In this document: piece by piece, positions 13,397 to 14,200 of the stretch
Layout of the letters: every line of letters starts with the position of its first letter
Numbering within the stretch: the first letter of the stretch is position 1
Source: an uncultured Clostridia bacterium
Lineage (GTDB): Bacteria; Bacillota; Clostridia; Lachnospirales; Anaerotignaceae
NCBI GenBank assembly: GCA_947036475.1
Contig: CAMQRG010000035.1
Location: forward strand, 1 to 14,200
Reading direction: 5' to 3'
Length of the DNA: 14,200 nucleotides
Translations under genes and position numbers: made by a program
The notes under the pieces: model-generated
What the model saw: the letters and a program-made list of their open reading frames with translations, nothing else
The model's database searches: none
Told to the model about the DNA's origin: nothing

Positions 13397-14092
13397 ATGG
13401 ATATACGCTATGAGATACTTGATTTGGAATATGTATTTGGCGATGGGAAGCAGCACATTTTTCCGGCTGTTTTATTTGGGAAGGACGACATTGTTCTGAT
13501 TGACTGTGGCTACTCTGACTCGCTTTGTATGCTGGAAGACCAGCTCCGTATTCATGGCATTGAGCCGGAAACCCTTACGAAATTGGTATTGACCCATCAG
13601 GATGATGACCATATTGGCAATGCTACTGAATTGAAGAAGAAATATCCTGCAATTCAGGTTTTAGCTTCTTTGGCGGAAACTCCGTATCTTTCGGGGGAAA
13701 GAAAAAATCTCCGGCTTCAGCAAGGCGAAGAATTGCAGCCGCATCTGCTGGAGGAACAAAAAGCGCTTGGCGAACAGTTTTGCGAAAGATACAGAAACCT
13801 TGATTCTGTGCAGCCAGATGTGATACTGTATGGCGGTGAACGGTTTGACTGGGGCGGGGGTTGTGAAATCATTGCCACGCCGGGGCATACGCCGGGACAT
13901 ATTTCTATTCGCTCGTTGGATAATGAATTTTTGGTTACCGGAGATGCGGCGGTTTTGGAGGGAAACAAACTGGCTGTTGCGAATCCGGAATTTTGCATGG
14001 ACAGGAAAGCAGCGGAACATTCGCTGGAAAAAATCACTCGATTCCACTGCCGCCATTATGTCTGCTATCATGGCGGCGTTTTGAAGTGCTGA
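13397..14092 (+). CDS. Metallo-beta-lactamase-fold hydrolase
   Basis: A 231-residue cytoplasmic MBL-fold protein of unknown substrate. Metal-binding motifs in order: THQDDDHIG (66-74), TPGHTPGH (161-168, ligand His164), GDA (Asp183) and YHGG (His225). The first motif is HxDxDH rather than the canonical HxHxDH, with Asp69 where the second His normally stands. This variant occurs in some MBL subfamilies, so it may still be active. An acidic helical insert (about 100-135) lies between the first and second motifs. The ATG at 13397 has GAAGGGG 6 bases upstream; an in-frame ATG at 13316 lies inside the previous gene and lacks such a site. It is probably the last gene of the rnhB-led operon, 43 bases after the membrane protein gene. 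Confidence 0.92.
   Translation: MDIRYEILDLEYVFGDGKQHIFPAVLFGKDDIVLIDCGYSDSLCMLEDQLRIHGIEPETLTKLVLTHQDDDHIGNATELKKKYPAIQVLASLAETPYLSGERKNLRLQQGEELQPHLLEEQKALGEQFCERYRNLDSVQPDVILYGGERFDWGGGCEIIATPGHTPGHISIRSLDNEFLVTGDAAVLEGNKLAVANPEFCMDRKAAEHSLEKITRFHCRHYVCYHGGVLKC
14049..14082 (+). terminator. Terminator-like hairpin inside the end of the MBL gene
   Basis: GCCGCCAT (14049-14056) pairs perfectly with ATGGCGGC (14070-14077) around a 13-base loop and is followed by GTTTTG. It lies within the last codons of the MBL-fold gene, ending about 10 bases before its stop. The U-tract is short, and no better terminator is visible after the stop, so this may end the operon. Confidence 0.45.
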
Positions 14093-14127
14093 ATTTCAAA
14101 TTATAGGAAAATTTTTTCTTTGCGCTG

Positions 14128-14155
14128 TTGTCATGGGCAGGTTCAAGGCTATAAA
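14128..14155 (+). promoter_or_regulatory. Promoter before the gene truncated at the window end
   Basis: TTGTCA (14128-14133), a 16-base spacer and TATAAA (14150-14155) form a plausible sigma-A promoter. The predicted start (about 14162) would leave the G-rich ribosome site right at the 5' end of a short leader. Confidence 0.5.
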
Positions 14156-14176
14156 TGATTATGGGGGGATATAAAC

Positions 14177-14200
14177 GTGAAAATCAGCACATATGTAAAC
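14177..14200 (+). CDS. Start of a gene truncated by the window end
   Basis: A GTG at 14177, preceded by a G6 ribosome-site-like run (14163-14168) with an 8-base gap, opens a frame of eight codons (MKISTYVN) that runs to the window edge. A promoter-like pair stands just upstream. Too little is present to identify the product. Confidence 0.5.

Overview
The window looks like chromosomal DNA from a low-to-mid GC, Gram-positive anaerobe of the Clostridia (Lachnospirales-like). The basis is the gene content (SpoIID-like protein, SH3/NlpC-P60 hydrolase, Firmicutes-type RNase HII, standalone LUD protein), strong AGGAGG-type ribosome sites, TTG and GTG starts, and sigma-A-like promoters. No plasmid, phage, IS, CRISPR, rRNA or tRNA signal was found. 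The first 31 bases are not genomic: they match the end of the Illumina Nextera read-2 transposase adapter, so the window starts at an untrimmed contig end.

Layout. 32-167: 3' flank of the first gene with its terminator. 168-806 (-): LUD-domain protein, divergent from a TrmH/SpoU-type rRNA methyltransferase (963-1796, +). 1797-2013: AT-rich leader with a sigma-A promoter and a WalR-box match in front of a secreted three-SH3 NlpC/P60 hydrolase (2014-3129), which ends in a clear terminator. 3394-6916: tightly spaced five-gene operon of a SpoIID/LytB-type protein, three small unknown proteins (two of them tandem paralogs) and queA, closed by a terminator. 7049-8194: unrecognised protein with two globular ends and a charged linker. 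8293-8928: trmB. 9003-10391 (-): MocR-type GntR/aminotransferase regulator with a 9-bp-arm palindrome over its own -10 box. 10590-14092: probable operon of a fused RNase HII-YraN protein, pgeF, an unknown membrane protein and a metallo-beta-lactamase-fold hydrolase. A new gene begins at 14177 and runs off the end.

Themes. Two groups dominate: peptidoglycan work (NlpC/P60 hydrolase, SpoIID-like lytic transglycosylase, PgeF) and RNA modification or processing (TrmH, QueA, TrmB, RNase HII). Most genes are ordinary housekeeping genes. The most notable points are the WalR-box candidate at a cell-wall hydrolase promoter, the tandem paralogs between the SpoIID-like gene and queA, the single-frame RNase HII-YraN fusion, the MocR palindrome and the adapter remnant. 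I found no clear new defence or mobile system.
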